From NCBI GenBank assembly GCA_902765005.1, contig CACWYB010000010.1, forward strand, positions 62,001-126,000: a DNA stretch of 64,000 bases, written 5' to 3'. Origin of the DNA: an uncultured Eubacteriales bacterium (GTDB taxonomy: Bacteria > Bacillota > Clostridia > Christensenellales > CAG-138). The notes beneath the pieces are model-generated. The model saw nothing but the letters and a program-made list of their open reading frames with translations. It was not told the origin of the DNA and did no database searches. Made by a program: the position numbers and the translations under genes. This document shows, piece after piece, positions 42,698 to 51,446 of the stretch; the first letter of the stretch is position 1, and every line of letters starts with the position of its first letter.

Positions 42698-43269
42698 TTC
42701 TCCGCGGCCCTCCTTCCCGTCTTTTTCGTCGCCAGGAAGAGGGCGAGGCTCACCGCCCCCGCGACGAGCATCAGGGCGATGGAGGATAGCCTCAAGGCAA
42801 AGCAGTTTATGAGAAGCATAGCCGCAAAGGCAGAGGCCATGATGAGGCGCGGCAGGGGCTTCTTCTGCATCTTCTTGACCATCTTGAGGCCGGCATCCAG
42901 GATCAGCAGGCCCACGGCGATCTTAATGCCCAAAAAGGCATGGGCGATCCAGGGTATCTCCAGGAAATTGTCCAGAAATCGGGAGATCAACAGGATGATG
43001 CAGAAGGAGGGCAGCACCATGCCCACGGTGGCGACGACCGCCCCCGCAAGGCCCCGTTGCTTATAGCCCACGAAGGTGGCACAGTTGATGGCGATGGGTC
43101 CCGGCGTGGACTCGGCGATGACGGTCACGTCCATCATCTCGTCGTGGGTGATCCATCCTTTCTGTTCCACACAGGCGTGCTCGATCAGGGCGATCATGGC
43201 GTATCCGCCGCCGAAGGTGAACAGACCTATCCGGGCGAAGGTCCAAAAGAGCTCCAACAATATGCCCAT
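42694..43269 (-). CDS. Chromate transporter family protein, first half
   Basis: A 191-residue short-chain CHR protein: FARIGLFTFGGGYAMIALIE, VIAESTPGPIAINCATFVGYK. Start MGILLELFW lies five bases after the DUF134-NifX stop; a longer in-frame reading is antisense-like composition and rejected. It forms a pair with the downstream gene. Co-transcription with a metal-binding regulator suggests metal- or redox-responsive expression. Confidence 0.9.
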   Translation of the reverse strand: MGILLELFWTFARIGLFTFGGGYAMIALIEHACVEQKGWITHDEMMDVTVIAESTPGPIAINCATFVGYKQRGLAGAVVATVGMVLPSFCIILLISRFLDNFLEIPWIAHAFLGIKIAVGLLILDAGLKMVKKMQKKPLPRLIMASAFAAMLLINCFALRLSSIALMLVAGAVSLALFLATKKTGRRAAEK

Positions 43270-43273
43270 GGAT

Positions 43274-44125
43274 CTACTTGGACCGGCAGCATTCACCGCT
43301 CTTGTGGCGGTCGTCGCATGCGCCGTTGTCGCGGGCACATTCGCCCTCGACCCGGCGGCGATCACATTCCTCGTCGCCGAACCGATGGCCACCCTCACGG
43401 TGGCGGCCGCAATCCCCTTCATGATGGTGGTGCCCGCATCCATGGCCTTCGCCATGATGCTCGTGGTGACCGCAGCGGGCGTCGGGATCGTATACCAAAC
43501 GCCCCTCCGCGAAAGCCTTCGCCGCCTCGTCCGCTGAGCCCTGTACGCCGGGATAGAGCCGGATGCCCACTTCCTCCAGGGCCGCCCGGCCGACCATGCC
43601 TATGCCGCCGCAAAGCAGCACGTCCGCTTCCGCCGCCTTGAGAAAGCCGGCCAGGGCGCCGTGGCTGACGCCGTTGGTGTCGACGATCTGCTCCTGCACG
43701 ATCTTTCCTGCTTCGACGTCGTACAGCTTGAACTGCTCCGTGCGGCCAAAGTGCCCAAACACCTCTCCGTTTTCATAAGCAACCGCGATCCTCATGTTGT
43801 TTCTTCCTTTCTCCATGATGTTTTGCTGAAGCTCCATAGGCGCATAGGCACAACAGCCGCCCACGATCAGCAGCTGTTTCCCGTTCACCAATGCGTCCGC
43901 CAGCTTCTTGCGGGCGCTGTCATAGATGGCCGTCACCGTGGGGCGGGAAACGCACATCCGGGAGGCGCATTCCTCCTGGGTCAGTCCGTCCCCGTCCAAA
44001 AGCTTTATGGTCTCATATTCGTCCACTGTCATCTGGACGCTGGGAACGTCCGACACTTCTTCCGGTGAAAATGCGCGATACACCGGCATCTGTCCGATCC
44101 TTCTGCATTTGACTGGTCTGGCCAT
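43274..44125 (-). CDS. DUF134-NifX fusion with His/Cys-rich tail
   Basis: A 283-residue protein. Residues 1-100: DUF134 helix-turn-helix (MARPVKCRRIGQMPVYRAF, LTQEECASRMCVSRPTVTAIY). Residues about 111-215: NifX/NifB-type cofactor-binding domain (MRIAVAYENGEVFGHFGRTE, VLLCGGIGMVGRAALEE). The last 66 residues carry about 12 His and 8 Cys (GCGHHHHEGDCG), a likely metal reservoir. An ATG at 43795 behind AAGGAAG could also give the NifX part alone. A metal- or cluster-sensing regulator of the chrA pair is a reasonable inference. Confidence 0.85.
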   Translation of the reverse strand: MARPVKCRRIGQMPVYRAFSPEEVSDVPSVQMTVDEYETIKLLDGDGLTQEECASRMCVSRPTVTAIYDSARKKLADALVNGKQLLIVGGCCAYAPMELQQNIMEKGRNNMRIAVAYENGEVFGHFGRTEQFKLYDVEAGKIVQEQIVDTNGVSHGALAGFLKAAEADVLLCGGIGMVGRAALEEVGIRLYPGVQGSADEAAKAFAEGRLVYDPDARCGHHEHHGEGHGCGHHHHEGDCGRHREGGHRFGDEECDRRRVEGECARDNGACDDRHKSGECCRSK

Positions 44126-44138
44126 AGGCGCTCCTTTC

Positions 44139-44185
44139 TGACATAAGTCAATTATTATGATACGTCGATTGATAGCATATGTCAA
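44139..44185 (-). promoter_or_regulatory. Promoter and operator-like palindromes of the DUF134-chrA unit
   Basis: TTGACA-17-TATCAT on the minus strand (44157-44185). A near-perfect palindrome TGACATAAGTCA (44139-44150) lies just downstream of the start point, and TTGA-n9-TCAA spans the -35 region. DUF134 may bind these. Confidence 0.6.
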
Positions 44186-44194
44186 TAAATAGAT

Positions 44195-44222
44195 TAAAAA
44201 AAGCGCGGCGAAAGCCGTGCCC
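44195..44222 (-). terminator. Terminator after the MBOAT gene
   Basis: GCACGGC-TTTC-GCCGCGC stem (one mismatch) followed by seven T on the minus strand. It ends the six-gene acylation-type operon. Confidence 0.8.
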
Positions 44223-44238
44223 TTTTGCTTGGAAAGAA

Positions 44239-45795
44239 TCAGAATTGTCCGTAGATGAAGTCGGAAGCGGTGTAGCCCGGGCCGTAGGCGCCCAGGAGCA
44301 GCGTGAGGATGAGGAGCAGGGCGGCGGCGCCCCAAAGCTTCCCGGGGGTGTTCAAAAAGCGGCGGAAGGGGGCATCCCCCTTCTTCAGGCTCACGAAAAG
44401 GAGCAGCGCCGCCCCCAGGAGCACCGTGACCCAATCCCCCAGGGAAAGGCCCAGGGCCGAGAGGCCGGCGGCCACCGCGCCGTAGTTGAAGGTGGTGAAC
44501 AGGGACGAGAAGGCCTGCCACACCCCGGCGGGGCCTGCATAGCAGTCCCACAGGCGGATGAGGCACATAAGGAGGAAGGTGCGCAGGATCTCAAAGGCCC
44601 CATAGCTCCTTGTGGCCTTCAGGGCCGGGAAGCGGCTGTGGAACCGGTCGTAGAGGGGCTTGAGGGTCAGGGAGGCGATGATGACCAGGCCGTTGGTCAG
44701 GCCCCAGAGGGCGAAGTTCCAGCCTGCCCCGTGCCAGACGCCGGTCAGCAGCCAGGTGACCAGGGTGGCGGCGTACAGGGGCAGGCGGCTGAGAAAGCCG
44801 CTGCCGAACCGGGCGCGCAGGGCACGGGTCCACCTGAGAAAGGTCTTGGACACGTTCAGGGGGTAGAACACATAATCCCGAAACCAGCTGCCCATGGTCA
44901 TATGCCAGCGGGTCCAGTATGCCTCGATGTTTTTGGAGAGGTAGGGCCGATCGAAGTTCTCCGGCAGGGTGACGCCGAAGAGCTCCCCGATGCCCAGGGC
45001 CATGTCGATGCCGCCGGTGAAGTCCGCATAGAGACGCAGGGCGTAGAGGAACATGCCCAGGAGCACCCAGCCGCCCCTGTACGCCCCGCCGGGGGCAAAG
45101 AGCAGGGCAAGGGCCGGGGTCAGCCGATCCGCCAGGACCAGTTTCTTTGCTGCGCCCCAGAGGATGCGGACAAGGCCGGCCCCCAGCCGGTCCCAGTCAA
45201 AGTCGGCCCCCTCATAGAGGGTTTGGGAAAGCATATCGTAGCGGCTGATGGGGCCCTGGATCATCTGGGGGAAGAAGGAGGCGAAGAGGGCGTAGCGCAG
45301 GAGGTTTTTCTCCGGCGGGTACTTGCCCCGCTTCACGTCCATGAGATACCCCAGGGACTGGAAGGTGTAAAAGCTGATGCCCAGCGGCAGCACCCAGCTG
45401 ACCGCGTAAGGGGCCCGGAAGGCTTCCAGCAGGAAGGGGGTGTACTTCAGCGCCCCCAGGATGCCCAAATTGACAAGGAGGCACAGCAGGAACAGGGCAG
45501 TGCGCCTTCCGTTCTGCCGCTTCTTGTAGGCGGCAAGGGCCTCTCGGGGCAGGTCCTTTTTATGGAGGGCAACGTATTCCTTCTGCCTATCCAGGCTGCG
45601 GCCCAGGAGCCGGGCGGTGGCATAGACGCTGAGGATGGTGAACAGCAGAAAGGGCAGATACCCCTTCCCCGCCAGCGCATAAAAAGCCACGCTCCCCGCC
45701 AGCAGGGCGAGATAGCGCAGCCTTTTGGGCAGGATATAATAGATTATGAGCAGGGTCCCCACCAAGAGCAGGAACCTGCCGGAAAGAAAGGTCAT
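44239..45795 (-). CDS. MBOAT family membrane acyltransferase (DltB/AlgI-like)
   Basis: A 518-residue polytopic protein. Family segments: LPLGISFYTFQSLGYLMDV, ASFFPQMIQGPISRYD, YADFTGGIDMALGIGELFG, and the catalytic region WTRWHMTMGSWFRDYVFYPL with LLTGVWHGAGWNFALWG (conserved histidine). MBOATs pass acyl or alanyl groups across the membrane. Here the donor is probably the carrier protein encoded three bases upstream. It is the last gene of the operon. Confidence 0.94.
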   Translation of the reverse strand: MTFLSGRFLLLVGTLLIIYYILPKRLRYLALLAGSVAFYALAGKGYLPFLLFTILSVYATARLLGRSLDRQKEYVALHKKDLPREALAAYKKRQNGRRTALFLLCLLVNLGILGALKYTPFLLEAFRAPYAVSWVLPLGISFYTFQSLGYLMDVKRGKYPPEKNLLRYALFASFFPQMIQGPISRYDMLSQTLYEGADFDWDRLGAGLVRILWGAAKKLVLADRLTPALALLFAPGGAYRGGWVLLGMFLYALRLYADFTGGIDMALGIGELFGVTLPENFDRPYLSKNIEAYWTRWHMTMGSWFRDYVFYPLNVSKTFLRWTRALRARFGSGFLSRLPLYAATLVTWLLTGVWHGAGWNFALWGLTNGLVIIASLTLKPLYDRFHSRFPALKATRSYGAFEILRTFLLMCLIRLWDCYAGPAGVWQAFSSLFTTFNYGAVAAGLSALGLSLGDWVTVLLGAALLLFVSLKKGDAPFRRFLNTPGKLWGAAALLLILTLLLGAYGPGYTASDFIYGQF

Positions 45796-45798
45796 GCT

Positions 45799-46032
45799 TT
45801 ATTCGTTTTCCCGGCGCTGGATGAGGGCGAAGAGGGCCCGGGCGCTGTTGAAGTTTTCGGGCACGATATCCACCGCCCCCAGCTCCACGTCGAAGGTCTC
45901 GGAGAGCTCCGCCACGATGGACACCACGTCGAAGGAGGTGAGGACCTTTTTGTCGATGAGGCCCTCCGCCGTTTCAAAATCTATATCTGGATGCATGTCC
46001 CGCAGCATGGAAAGCAGGTCTTCAAAGCTCAT
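45799..46032 (-). CDS. Acyl/aminoacyl carrier protein (DltC-like)
   Basis: A 77-residue carrier with the phosphopantetheine site at S33 in LTSFDVVSIV; the usual DS is TS. Helix pattern and acidic surface fit an ACP/DltC. It overlaps the adenylating enzyme stop by ATGA, so the two are made together and it should receive that enzyme's product. Confidence 0.88.
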   Translation of the reverse strand: MSFEDLLSMLRDMHPDIDFETAEGLIDKKVLTSFDVVSIVAELSETFDVELGAVDIVPENFNSARALFALIQRRENE

Positions 46033-47516
46033 CTTCTGTACTCCCTCTGTTCCAAGGTCCGCCGGTCGATCTTGCCGTTGGGCAGGTGGGGCAGCTCGCT
46101 GCGCTGCTCCGTCCGGCTGGGGGTCATGTACCCGGGCAGCTTCTGCTTCAGGCCGATGACCACATCCCAGGGCTGGGCCGGGCCGGTGTAAAACAGGTCG
46201 ATCCGCTGCCGATCCGCCACATAGCAGCAGACGGCCTCGTGGATCCCCTTCAGGCTCAGGGCGGCGCTCTCCACCTCCCCCAGCTCGATGCGATGGCCCA
46301 TGTGCTTGATCTGCTGGTCCCGCCGGCCGATGAAGATCAGGTTCCCCTCCTCGTCGAAGCGGCCCATGTCTCCGGTCCGGTAGAATGTTTCCCGGGAATC
46401 GGGGTTCGCGGGGTCTGAAATGAACACTTCCGCCGTGCGGACGGGGTCCTTATAGTAGCCGGCCATGACGCAGTCGCCGCCGATGACGATCTCGCCCTCG
46501 GTGTCGATCTTGCCTTCCTCGTTGATAAGATACAGCCTGGTGCCCGGGAAGGGCTTGCCCACGGGGATGGGCTTTGCCGGGTCCTGGGGCCCCGCCACCG
46601 GGTAGCACACGCTCATGCCCGTGCACTCCGTGGCCCCGTAGAGCTGGAAGAAGCGGGCGTTCGGGCAGGCCTGCTGCCAGGCGGAAAGGTGCTTTACGGG
46701 CAGGGTCTCGCTGCCGAAGCAGATGAGCTTAATCCCCTCCGGCTGTATGGCGTAGAAGGTGCGCAGCCTTGCCACCAGGGAAAAGGCGGAGGACACCCAG
46801 CAGAGGGCGTTGATGCCGTGGTCGTTGATGAATTTGATAAGGGAGATGGGGTTGATAAACAGCTCCCGGGGCAGCAGATAGGCCGTGCCGCCGGAGACCA
46901 CCACGCCCAGAAGCTCCTTGAGATAGGCGTCGAAGTAGAGGGGCGACTGGCAGCCGAAGACCAGGCTTTCGTCGTAGCCCAGGGCCCGGGGCAGGGACTG
47001 GGCATAGTCCAGCAGGCTCCGCTCCCGGATGCTGACCCCCTTGGGCTCCCCGGTGGAGCCGGAGGTGAACACCACGTAGGACAGGTCGTCCCCGGAGGCC
47101 TCCTCATGGAGCCGGCCGCCGCAGGGGAAGGCCGCCGCGCCCTTGAAGAGCAAATGCTCCGCCGCCGGGCACAGGCTCTCCGCCGCGGTCATGTTCTTGG
47201 CGTCGGTGAGGATGAACCGGGGGCACAGGGTGCGCACGATCCGCTCCAGCCGCTCCCGGGGCATCTGCTCGTCCAGGGGCACATAGAAGCAGCCCGCCTC
47301 CATGACCCCCAGGAAGGCCGCGATCTGGTCCGGGCTCCGCTCCATGAGCACGCCCACCGGCTCCCCTTTGGCGCCGCTGTTCATAAGGCACGCGCCTACG
47401 CCCGCCGCTGCCTGACGGAGCTGGGCAAAGTTCAGGCCCGTTTCCCCGTCGGAGAAGGCCAGCTTATCCGGCAGCCGATCCGCCGTTTGGTTCAGATAGG
47501 ATAAAAAGCTTTTCAT
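46029..47516 (-). CDS. Adenylation-domain enzyme (DltA-like)
   Basis: A 495-residue AMP-forming ligase of the amino-acid adenylation type. Motifs: A3 LSYVVFTSGSTGEPKGVSI, A5 FFQLYGATECTGMS, A7 TFYRTGDMGRFDEEG, A8 GRRDQQIKHMGHRIELGEVE, A10 LPHLPNGKIDRRTL. It should activate an amino acid (D-alanine in DltA) or small acid and load the carrier protein. Substrate not readable with confidence. 4-base overlaps on both sides. Confidence 0.9.
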   Translation of the reverse strand: MKSFLSYLNQTADRLPDKLAFSDGETGLNFAQLRQAAAGVGACLMNSGAKGEPVGVLMERSPDQIAAFLGVMEAGCFYVPLDEQMPRERLERIVRTLCPRFILTDAKNMTAAESLCPAAEHLLFKGAAAFPCGGRLHEEASGDDLSYVVFTSGSTGEPKGVSIRERSLLDYAQSLPRALGYDESLVFGCQSPLYFDAYLKELLGVVVSGGTAYLLPRELFINPISLIKFINDHGINALCWVSSAFSLVARLRTFYAIQPEGIKLICFGSETLPVKHLSAWQQACPNARFFQLYGATECTGMSVCYPVAGPQDPAKPIPVGKPFPGTRLYLINEEGKIDTEGEIVIGGDCVMAGYYKDPVRTAEVFISDPANPDSRETFYRTGDMGRFDEEGNLIFIGRRDQQIKHMGHRIELGEVESAALSLKGIHEAVCCYVADRQRIDLFYTGPAQPWDVVIGLKQKLPGYMTPSRTEQRSELPHLPNGKIDRRTLEQREYRR

Positions 47517-48175
47517 ACCGCACCGCCTTCGAGATTTTCCGTCGCCCGATATTCTATGGAAGCGATCCGCCGGGTTTCGCTTTCGTCCGCCTTGATCTGC
47601 ACGTAGAGCACGGTTTCCCCCGCCCGATAGGCGTAGATCCCGTTCTCCTCCCGGCCGCCCAGGAGGCTGAGGAGCTTCTCCTCCTCGTCCCCGATGCGCA
47701 GGCCCTGGGGCGTGACGATGGTGTCGTCCACCACGGTGATCACGGTGATCCGCTCCACGCCGTCCACCTCGTTCACCGTCAGCTCAAAGCCGGGGTAGTA
47801 GTAGTACAGATCCTTGCCCAGATACGCGCAGCTGTCCGCCTCAAAGGTGCCGATGGGCGCGCCCAGAGCCTGGAGCACCGGGGCCGCCTCCATCATGGGC
47901 TCCAGGCGCACGCCCTTGCCCTCGAAGTAGAGCGCCAGCTCCTTCGTCTCCTCCGCCGCCGGGGCCGCCGTGGCCGCCGGCTGCTGAGGCTGCGCCTCCA
48001 CGGGCGCCGGCTGCTGCGCCGGGGCCGCCGGAGCCGCTGTGGCCGCCGAGGCCGCATTGGGGTCCACATAGACCACGCCCTCCTTGGGGGCCGCAGGGGC
48101 CTTGCCGCCGCAGCCCAGCAGCAGCATCAGGGCGCCGGTGCCCAAAAGCAGGCCCATCCAACCGGATTTATTCAT
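47513..48175 (-). CDS. Lipoprotein of the acylation-type operon
   Basis: A 220-residue predicted lipoprotein with lipobox LLLGC (C22), an Ala/Pro/Gln-rich linker (about 40-75), and a globular domain with LQALGAPIGTFEADSC, YYYPGFELTVNEVDG and IGDEEEKLLSLLG. Family unknown to me by name; similar domains occur in clostridial surface lipoproteins. Coupled by 4-base overlaps to both neighbours, so it probably acts outside the membrane in the same process. Confidence 0.8.
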   Translation of the reverse strand: MNKSGWMGLLLGTGALMLLLGCGGKAPAAPKEGVVYVDPNAASAATAAPAAPAQQPAPVEAQPQQPAATAAPAAEETKELALYFEGKGVRLEPMMEAAPVLQALGAPIGTFEADSCAYLGKDLYYYYPGFELTVNEVDGVERITVITVVDDTIVTPQGLRIGDEEEKLLSLLGGREENGIYAYRAGETVLYVQIKADESETRRIASIEYRATENLEGGAV

Positions 48176-49218
48176 CTTCCATCCTCCGCCTTCGCTCGTT
48201 TTTCCTGCTCATATCGGGCCGCCAGGGCGGCATAAGGCGCCGCCGCGGCCTCGTTTTGCCGTTGGTCCGCCAAGCCGAGCCGCAACAACGCCGTCCGGGC
48301 GAACCACCGGGTGTATTTCTCCGCCCCGAACACGTTGAGATGGATGCCGCCATCGTAGGTGTCGGTGTTCAGGTCGATGCCCATCTCCTCCATGTGGGGG
48401 ATGGCGTTCAGGTAGGTGACGCCCTGCTCCCGGGCGTATGCCTCCAGCCACTCGTCCCACGCTTCATACCAGGCCGGGTACAGGCAGGGGGACTTTACCA
48501 GGATCAGCTCGATCCCCTTCTCCCGGCACAGCTCCACGATCCGGTTCAGATACGCCACGGGCTTTTCCCCAAAGGCGGGGTCCTTCAGCAGGGGCGCCGC
48601 CGGGAGCCGGGTGTAGGGCACGGCCTCCGTGCGCATGAGGTAGCCGTTGTAGGTGTGCTCCGGGTACCGAAACAGGTGCGTCAGGTCCTCCCCCGTCAGC
48701 TCAAACACCCGGCTGTGGTACCGCAGCAGGGGGATGTAGTAGCCGAGCTCGCTCTCCCCCTCCGTCAGGGACGCGCGGACAGCCGAGAGCTTGTCCGGAG
48801 AAAGGCGCATGCCGTCCAGGGTCATCCGGTTGTAGGCCTCGCTCTGGGGCTCGGCGTACCGGAGGGAACAGACAGTCAGGACCACCGCCCGGGGGGTCTC
48901 ATAGCGCAGGGTGTCCCGCAGCAGGTAATAGCTCTGCCACATGAGCTGCTGGGCGCTGCCCCGGATGTAGCTGGTCAGGCCGAACTCCTCAAACAGGGTC
49001 ACCGGGGAGAAGCTTTCGTATACCTCGCAGTCCCCGATGAACAGCACCTCATGCTCTTCATCCGCATGGGCATAGTAGTTTTCCACCATGCTCCCCTCCA
49101 GGGTCTGCCCGGAGGCGTACTTGGGCCGGGTGAGCCGCCCCAGCAGGAAGATCGTCAGTCCCGCCAGCGCCGCCGCCAGCAGGGGCGCCAGCCATCGTCT
49201 ACCCTTCATGGCCCTCAC
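48172..49218 (-). CDS. SGNH-hydrolase-like membrane-anchored protein (DltD/AlgX-like role)
   Basis: A 348-residue protein with an N-terminal anchor helix (about 9-27) and an extracytoplasmic SGNH-like domain: block I is VLFIGDCEVYESF (G62-D63-C64, cysteine where serine is expected) and the distal pair is YDGGIHLNVFG (D and H). Such proteins finish acyl transfer to the surface polymer in Dlt- and alginate-type systems. GTG start overlaps the previous stop (GTGA); an ATG three codons later is an alternative. Confidence 0.82.
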   Translation of the reverse strand: MRAMKGRRWLAPLLAAALAGLTIFLLGRLTRPKYASGQTLEGSMVENYYAHADEEHEVLFIGDCEVYESFSPVTLFEEFGLTSYIRGSAQQLMWQSYYLLRDTLRYETPRAVVLTVCSLRYAEPQSEAYNRMTLDGMRLSPDKLSAVRASLTEGESELGYYIPLLRYHSRVFELTGEDLTHLFRYPEHTYNGYLMRTEAVPYTRLPAAPLLKDPAFGEKPVAYLNRIVELCREKGIELILVKSPCLYPAWYEAWDEWLEAYAREQGVTYLNAIPHMEEMGIDLNTDTYDGGIHLNVFGAEKYTRWFARTALLRLGLADQRQNEAAAAPYAALAARYEQEKRAKAEDGR

Positions 49219-51284
49219 CAGTCCCTCTTGAACCGGGTCGCGGGGGTGTCCGGGTAGATCTTGTGGTCATATTTCCAGAAGAAAGCGTATTCCTCCTGCA
49301 GTTCCTTGGTGGTGCGCATAAAACACTCATACTTTCTGGTGGGCCCGCTGTTGAGCGGGTCAAAATGGTACCAGCCCTGGCCCACGTCCACCATGAGCCA
49401 GTAGTGGTGGGCCTTGCTGTAGCGGGCCACGAACATGGTCTTGGCGCCGATCCTGTCCAGCAGATACTTGGCCGCGGCGCAGTAGGTGAAGCAGTCCCCC
49501 TGCTTCTTGGTGAAGCCTCGCCAGGCCTCATACTTCCAATCGTACTTGTTGGACTTCTCCCGGTAGCGGTAGTTGTCCTTCACATAGCGGAAGATGGCGT
49601 AGGCCTTTTGGCCCATGGTCATCTCGTCGGTGACGATGGCGGCCAGGACCTCATCCGCCTTCTTTTCCAGCTTCTCCTCGGAGATGCCGGGCTGGATGAA
49701 GTAGAGATACACCTTCTTCTCCGCCATGTTCCCCGCCCGGTCCACGGCCCGATAGATCACGGGGCAGGCGCCGGTCTTGTAGATGTTCACGGCGGAATTG
49801 TCCACGGTGAGACTTACCTCCTCATCCGCGTTGTCCGTGGCGCTGACCTGGGCAAAATAGGAGATGGCCTCGCCGATGTACACATACCGGTTCACCGCGC
49901 CGAAGATCTGGGGCGGCTCCGTGTCCGGCACCACGCGGATAGTGCCCTCGATCCGGGTCACGTTCCCGCCGGCGTCGGCGGCTTCCACCGCCACAGGCTG
50001 CTCCCCGGCAAGGCTCCAGTCGGGCTCCGTCACGTAGGCGAAGGTGAGCTCCGTCTCATCCTCGATTTCCCCCAGCAGAGCCTCCGGGGCCAGGGGATGG
50101 TCCAGATACCCGGTGAGAGGGGACAGGAAGGCGATCTTGGGCGCCACCCGGTCCACCACGAACAGCCGCTGGACGCTGGGCTCCTCCCCCACCAGGGTGT
50201 TGATGTCAAAGCAGCCCAGGGCCCGGGGCACGAAGTGGGCCACCCGGATCTCCTCCGAAAAGCTGCCGTCCACCGCCCGCTGGGCCGCCTCCAGGGCAAG
50301 GCCGCTGATCCGGCGGCGGCTGGCCTCCCAGGTGAGGGGCCGAAGCCGAGAGATGAGGACGGTGGCGCTGGCCGCGGTCCGGTTGCCGCCTTTGTCCGTG
50401 GCGACCACGGTGAGGGTCTGATAGCCGGGGGCGTTCCAGTCCGGCTCGGTAGCAAAGGAATAGGTCAGCTCCGTGGCGTCCTCCGCAGAAGCCACCAGGC
50501 TCTTCGGCGCAAGGGGCTCCCCCAGCAGAGCGAAGAGCCCCTCCCGCAGCGACAGAACCGGGGGAACGGTGTCCTCCACCACCAGGGCGGTTTCAAAGGT
50601 TTGGCCCTCCGCCTCCACCAAAATGGTGTGGACCCCCACCTCTCGGGTGTCCACCTGCTCCACGTCCGTGAGAAAACGACCGGTCACCGTGTCGTTGGGC
50701 ATGAAGGCAGCGAGGGGCGGCACCGCCTCCCCCGCCTCTATGGTGAGCCGGGGCACGGCGCCCAGAATGGTGCAGCGGGCTTCAACAAAGCCCACGTTCC
50801 CGGAAAGGTCCTCCAGGCGGATGACGACGGGATACTCCCCGGCGGTGTGGAAACGGGGCGCCTGCTCGAAGGCCACGGCCACCAGCTGCCGGTCCGCCAG
50901 GTCCGTGATGAAGCTGTCCGGGCCCAGCTCCTCATCCACCCCCAGCACCCGATCCACCCCGCGGGCCGTGGGGGCCTGGGTGTCCCGGACCCGAACCAGG
51001 GCGATGCGGGGGAGGAAGGACGTTTTCACCAGCACCCAGGCGTCGGTGGGGCCGGTCCAGTCCAGGCGATCCGGGTCGAAGGCGTAACTGGCCGCGCCCC
51101 CGTCCCGCAGCAGGGCGGACGCCGGGGGACAGCCGCCGGTGAGCTCCCATTCCGTCACCGGGCGCACCTGGCGATACAGCAGGAAAGCCGCCCCTACGGG
51201 CAACAGGACCAACAGCAGCAGCCCTTCCAGCAGGAGCCAAAGCCCATATTTTTTTTGCGCCTGTTGCGCCTCGGTCTGCTCCAC
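49215..51284 (-). CDS. Membrane-anchored protein with Ig-like repeats and transglutaminase domain
   Basis: A 689-residue protein from a GTG start behind GGAGG. One N-terminal helix (about 13-38) is followed by several Ig/HYR-like repeats ending in DTQAPTA, DTVPPVLSL, DRVAPKIAF and DTEPPQIFG, each about 80-110 residues apart. The C-terminal transglutaminase-like domain has the triad Cys (KKQGDCFTYCAA), His (KAHHYWLMV) and Asp (WYHFDPLNSG). It could cut or cross-link surface proteins or polymer. It is first in the operon. Confidence 0.85.
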   Translation of the reverse strand: MEQTEAQQAQKKYGLWLLLEGLLLLVLLPVGAAFLLYRQVRPVTEWELTGGCPPASALLRDGGAASYAFDPDRLDWTGPTDAWVLVKTSFLPRIALVRVRDTQAPTARGVDRVLGVDEELGPDSFITDLADRQLVAVAFEQAPRFHTAGEYPVVIRLEDLSGNVGFVEARCTILGAVPRLTIEAGEAVPPLAAFMPNDTVTGRFLTDVEQVDTREVGVHTILVEAEGQTFETALVVEDTVPPVLSLREGLFALLGEPLAPKSLVASAEDATELTYSFATEPDWNAPGYQTLTVVATDKGGNRTAASATVLISRLRPLTWEASRRRISGLALEAAQRAVDGSFSEEIRVAHFVPRALGCFDINTLVGEEPSVQRLFVVDRVAPKIAFLSPLTGYLDHPLAPEALLGEIEDETELTFAYVTEPDWSLAGEQPVAVEAADAGGNVTRIEGTIRVVPDTEPPQIFGAVNRYVYIGEAISYFAQVSATDNADEEVSLTVDNSAVNIYKTGACPVIYRAVDRAGNMAEKKVYLYFIQPGISEEKLEKKADEVLAAIVTDEMTMGQKAYAIFRYVKDNYRYREKSNKYDWKYEAWRGFTKKQGDCFTYCAAAKYLLDRIGAKTMFVARYSKAHHYWLMVDVGQGWYHFDPLNSGPTRKYECFMRTTKELQEEYAFFWKYDHKIYPDTPATRFKRDW

Positions 51285-51312
51285 GGCCGCGCCTCCATAA
51301 AATTACTTCCTT

Positions 51313-51341
51313 ATCATAGAAGAAAAAGGGGAAGATGTCAA
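51313..51341 (-). promoter_or_regulatory. Promoter of the six-gene acylation-type operon
   Basis: TTGACA-17-TATGAT on the minus strand, about 22 bases before the transglutaminase gene. It diverges from the C69 gene promoter 44 bases away. Confidence 0.8.
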
Positions 51342-51385
51342 TAAAAGCGCGAAAACCCGATTGTAAAACCTGCCCTTCCGGGCGG

Positions 51386-51414
51386 TTGAAAAACCGGTTC
51401 GGGGCGCGTATAAT
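51386..51414 (+). promoter_or_regulatory. Promoter of the C69 dipeptidase gene
   Basis: TTGAAA-17-TATAAT, about 32 bases before the ATG. Confidence 0.8.
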
Positions 51415-51446
51415 GGGAGAAAATGACAAGCAAAAGGAGGCTTTCC

